Assembly (NCBI GenBank): GCA_904066235.2
Contig: CAJFCV020000005.1
Span: 6,691,501-6,755,500 of the forward strand
Reading direction: 5' to 3'
DNA from: Bursaphelenchus xylophilus
Lineage: Eukaryota; Nematoda; Chromadorea; Rhabditida; Aphelenchoididae
DNA: 64,000 nt
The translations under genes and the position numbers were made by a program. The notes under the pieces were generated by a model that did no database searches, was not told the origin of the DNA, and saw only the letters and a program-made list of their open reading frames with translations. Positions 60,904 to 64,000 of the stretch are shown piece by piece. Position 1 is the first letter of the stretch, and the number at the start of each line of letters is the position of its first letter.

Positions 60904-63747
60904 ATGGTTTCAGTGAAACGACGGATATTCGAATTGCAAAGGCTTTTCCGCCATCAGTATGTTTATTGAGTAGTCGTTATATTTTATTTAAAAAATATTG
61001 ATACCTATATTGCAGAACTTTTGTGGTAATTCTTTTGATAATCGGCTTTATCACGTTTCTATCTTACATTAATACTGTTCGAGACATCACAAAGGTATTT
61101 TTTTTTTTATTTTTTTTTATTTCTGAGTTTAGAGTGAAGTATTGGAGTCACAAAGATTGGTTAGAAACTCAGAAAATAGAGGTGACGCAGCCGATGTTTT
61201 GCCCGGAGAGCATGATCCGGAGGTTGTTCTGAAGCCAGGAGTCCTTGGAAATTTTGAACCAAAGGCTCTGCCTCCGAAGACTGGAGAAAAAGGTATAGAT
61301 ATTATAATTTTAGGTATATCGGTAACGTTTTTTCTTTCAGGAGATTATGGAGAACCAATTCATGTTGATATGAACTCACCTGAGGTAGTGAAGGCTATGT
61401 CCGAGTTTGGTTTCAACACTTTTGTCAGTGATATGGTCTCCATGAACAGAAGTGTGCCTGATGTTAGAATGGATGAGTAGGTTACATGTTCTGTGGGTTG
61501 TCTTTGTTTTTAGACGTCGAGCAGTGTTAAACCTCTTTCAATAGAAAAGATGAGAATATGCCTGATTATTTTTAGGTGTAAGTATTGGCATTATCCTGAA
61601 GATCTTCCTACCGCATCAGTTGTTATTGCCTTCCACAATGAAGGATTCACTCCACTCCTCCGAACAGTCCATTCCATCCTTCTGAGAAGTCCTCCTCAAC
61701 TTCTAAAAGAAGTTATTTTGGTCGATGATTACAGTGATAAAGGTGTGGAAATTTTATAGGTATCTAGAATTTTTACTTGTTTTAGAACATTTAAAACAAC
61801 CTTTGGAAGATTACATAAAACGTTTTGGAGGGAAAGTTAAGTTGGTCCGGAACGCAGAAAGGGAAGGTCTGATCCGAACAAGAACTAATGGAGCCAAGGC
61901 CTCCGAAGGTGACGTTGTAATCTTCCTGGATGCTCATTGTGAGGTGAACTACAACTGGCTGGTCCCTTTGGTTGCTCCAATCAAGTACAACAAGAAGGTG
62001 ATGACGGTCCCTATTATTGATGGAATTGATATGAACACTTGGGAGTATCGACGGGTTTATGGAGGAGCTGATAGACATTTCCGAGGTATCTTTGAATGGG
62101 GATTACTTTACAAGGAAACGGAGTTGCCCGAAGAGGAAAAACGAAGGCGAGTTCACAATTCGGAACCCTTCAGGAGTCCCACTCACGCCGGTGGGCTCTT
62201 CGCTATTGATAGGGAGTGGTTCAAGACCCTGGGCTATTACGATCCGGGACTTCAAATCTGGGGTGGCGAACAATATGAACTGTCATTCAAGGTAAGTATG
62301 GTATTAATTGCGATTTTGAGTTGTTCGTCACTTTTTTCAAGTTTTTTTGATTTTTACCACGAACGGAATTTCGGAATTTTTCTAACATATTTGGTATCAA
62401 ACAAAATGGCAGAATATGAGGATTCAAGCAAAAAAAAGTCATTTGGCGGGAAAATAAAAAAGTTATATCGAATTTAAACCGGTTGAAAAAATTTGCGCAC
62501 CTGTATGTGATATGTTCTTGTAGATTTGGCAATGTGGAGGAGGTATTCTCTTCGTTCCTTGCAGTCATGTCGGCCATGTCTACAGAAGTCATATGCCCTA
62601 TGGATTTGGAAAACTGAGTGGCAAGCCGGTCATTTCCACTGTAAGATTTATATTATCTATGAGATTCATAATGGGTTTATTCGATTTGCAGAACATGTTG
62701 CGAGTAATCAAGACCTGGATGGACGAATATGACAAGTATTACTATATCAGGGAACCTCAAGCCATTAAACGAACATGGGGAGATATCAGTGAACAGCTGG
62801 CGCTCAAGAAGAATCTGAATTGTAAATCGTTCAAATGGTTCATGCAGAATGTTGCTTATGATGTGGAGAGAAGCTACCCATTACTGCCTGATAATGATGT
62901 CTGGGGAGAAGCGAAGAATAAGGCGACTGGGAAATGTATAGACACTATGGGACATGGAGTTCCTGGAAGAGTTGGGGCCACTCCTTGTCATGGATATGGC
63001 GGGAATCAGGTAAGAAATGTGTTTACGTTAATAAATCGACAAATTGTTGGCACATAAATTCATCGTTTGAAAATAAGAGAAATTTAATGTGAATGGCGCG
63101 TGTTAAGAATTTTTTACGCAAAATTCTAGTTTGCATTTTGTTATGCGTTCGAATATCATTTGCGTCGTCAAGGTGTGTTTCAAATTTAATTACCGCCCTG
63201 TGATCGTATTACAAAACGTAGCAGCCTCACTTTATCCCATTAATTTTTTCTATAAATTTAATTTTTTTTGCGTTCAAAGTTTATATATGTGCAGAAGTTT
63301 GTACGCCATAGATTGGCTGATGAAATTTGGAAAGGAGATCTCTGAGTTTGTAATTTCTCTATTTCAGGTGGTCAGATTAAACAAGGCTGGTCAGCTGGCT
63401 CAAGGAGAATGGTGCATTCGACCGGTCGGTAATGTGCTCAAGACTGGACATTGTACTAAGGGAACGGTGAACGGACCGTTCCAATATGATAAAGTATGTT
63501 TAGATTTTTTTTTGTTTTTTTTACGTTATAAAATCGTTTTAGAGAAGTCGGAGCAGGGTTTTTGAGTTGTTCATGCACTTTCTTCTTGAGAATTAATAGT
63601 AATCTTTTTCAGGACACCAAACAAATCAAGGACAACTACCGAGATAAATGCCTCACAGTCCGAGATGACGGTGGCTCCGATCTCCTGGAAGAAGAATGCA
63701 ATCCCCTAGATCCCAATCAGAAATTTGTTTGGACCCCCAAATATTAA
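60904..63747 (+). CDS. gly-7: Polypeptide N-acetylgalactosaminyltransferase, GALNT7 type
   Basis: Ten exons (60904-60956, 61016-61094, 61133-61292, 61341-61476, 61576-61742, 61786-62291, 62524-62640, 62692-63009, 63368-63493, 63613-63747) give 598 aa. It is a type II Golgi enzyme with a short basic cytosolic tail, a membrane anchor at ~18-36, a stem, a GT-A catalytic domain and a C-terminal ricin-type lectin domain (~465-598). It transfers GalNAc from UDP-GalNAc to Ser/Thr, starting or extending mucin-type O-glycans. Motifs are [10 protein letters not shown], the metal-binding D-A-H at 247-249, [13 protein letters not shown], and W-G-G-E at 357-360 followed by [23 protein letters not shown] and the GGNQ lectin repeat resemble remembered GALNT7, known for acting on already glycosylated peptides. 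An upstream acceptor at 61509-61513 was rejected because it leads to a stop. The gene symbol is by similarity only. Confidence 0.85.
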
Positions 63748-63866
63748 TAATAATGTTTCACTTATAAGTTATTCACAAAGTGCATTAATTTTAATAATAC
63801 ATTTGGTAGTTGTTTATATTGTTGTACTGTATTTACAGTAACTAGTCCATAATCTAATGTGATATG

Positions 63867-63872
63867 AATAAA
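63867..63872 (+). terminator. Poly(A) signal AATAAA of the GalNAc-transferase gene
   Basis: Canonical hexamer 120 nt after the TAA stop. Beyond it the window holds nothing else that I can support. Confidence 0.5.
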
Positions 63873-64000
63873 TTGCCTTAAGTTAGTAAAGGGGAGATGG
63901 TCTTTTTGCAATTAAAGGTAAAGTCTAGATTTTGAGCCCGATGTTGCCCTAAGGCACGAGGTGTTTCATCAGGCCAAATCCGGTACCATGCGCTTGCAGA

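Noticed and set aside
61514..61575. An extra exon of the GalNAc-transferase starting after the acceptor at 61509-61513.
   Set aside because: It reaches a stop in the required frame. The acceptor before 61576 restores the conserved [12 protein letters not shown] segment.
1..64000. CRISPR arrays, bacterial operons or viral genes.
   Set aside because: None was seen. All recognisable genes are intron-containing and animal in character.

Overview
This window is nuclear DNA from a nematode. The evidence is a body-wall-muscle myosin closest to MYO-3/myosin A, many short introns (34-70 nt) ending in TTTCAG or TTTTAG, splice acceptors lying a few bases upstream of start codons with no visible 5' exon (as expected for spliced-leader trans-splicing), and AT-rich intergenic DNA with small inverted-repeat elements. 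I cannot assign species or clade. All multi-exon models were built by hand from GT/AG sites and reading-frame continuity. Exon lists are in the entries.

Layout. 1-3.56 kb: no supported gene. 3.58-6.11 kb: a cytochrome b5-domain protein (+), a convergent single-pass membrane protein (-), and a divergent small protein of unknown family (+) sharing a ~0.2 kb promoter region with it. 8.94-20.81 kb (+): myosin heavy chain (8 exons, 1963 aa), a single-pass receptor tyrosine kinase-like protein (8 exons, 592 aa) and a coiled-coil protein of unknown family (8 exons, 478 aa), head to tail with gaps of about 0.4 and 0.5 kb. 21.76-42.38 kb (-): one very large locus for a WDR62/MAPKBP1-type WD40 scaffold. 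It has a 16-exon body (33.92-23.91 kb), four possible alternative first exons reaching back to 42.38 kb, and a downstream 4-exon unit (23.08-21.76 kb) that looks like the missing C-terminal helical domain. 46.0-50.4 kb (-): a small secreted six-cysteine peptide and a scramblase/LURP-one-like protein. 54.38-63.75 kb (+): two tandem Spinster-type MFS transporters with matching exon structure, then a GALNT7-type polypeptide GalNAc-transferase.

Mobile and structured DNA. Two foldback elements, at 37.71-38.61 kb and 47.93-48.68 kb, share CAAGGG...CCCTTG ends, apparent 3-bp target duplications and internal tRNA-like Pol III A/B boxes. A third family (full copy 20.83-21.18 kb, partial copy 56.53-56.65 kb) has GGTTGTTAAG ends. 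A fourth element (57.13-57.64 kb) is a nested inverted repeat whose arms are arrays of a CTCTACCCC-type unit.

The genes do not form one pathway. Muscle contraction, signalling (RTK and MAPK scaffold), lysosomal transport and O-glycosylation are all represented. The most interesting material is the foldback/Pol III element family, the WDR62-like locus with its alternative ends, and the exact exon-size conservation of the Spinster pair.
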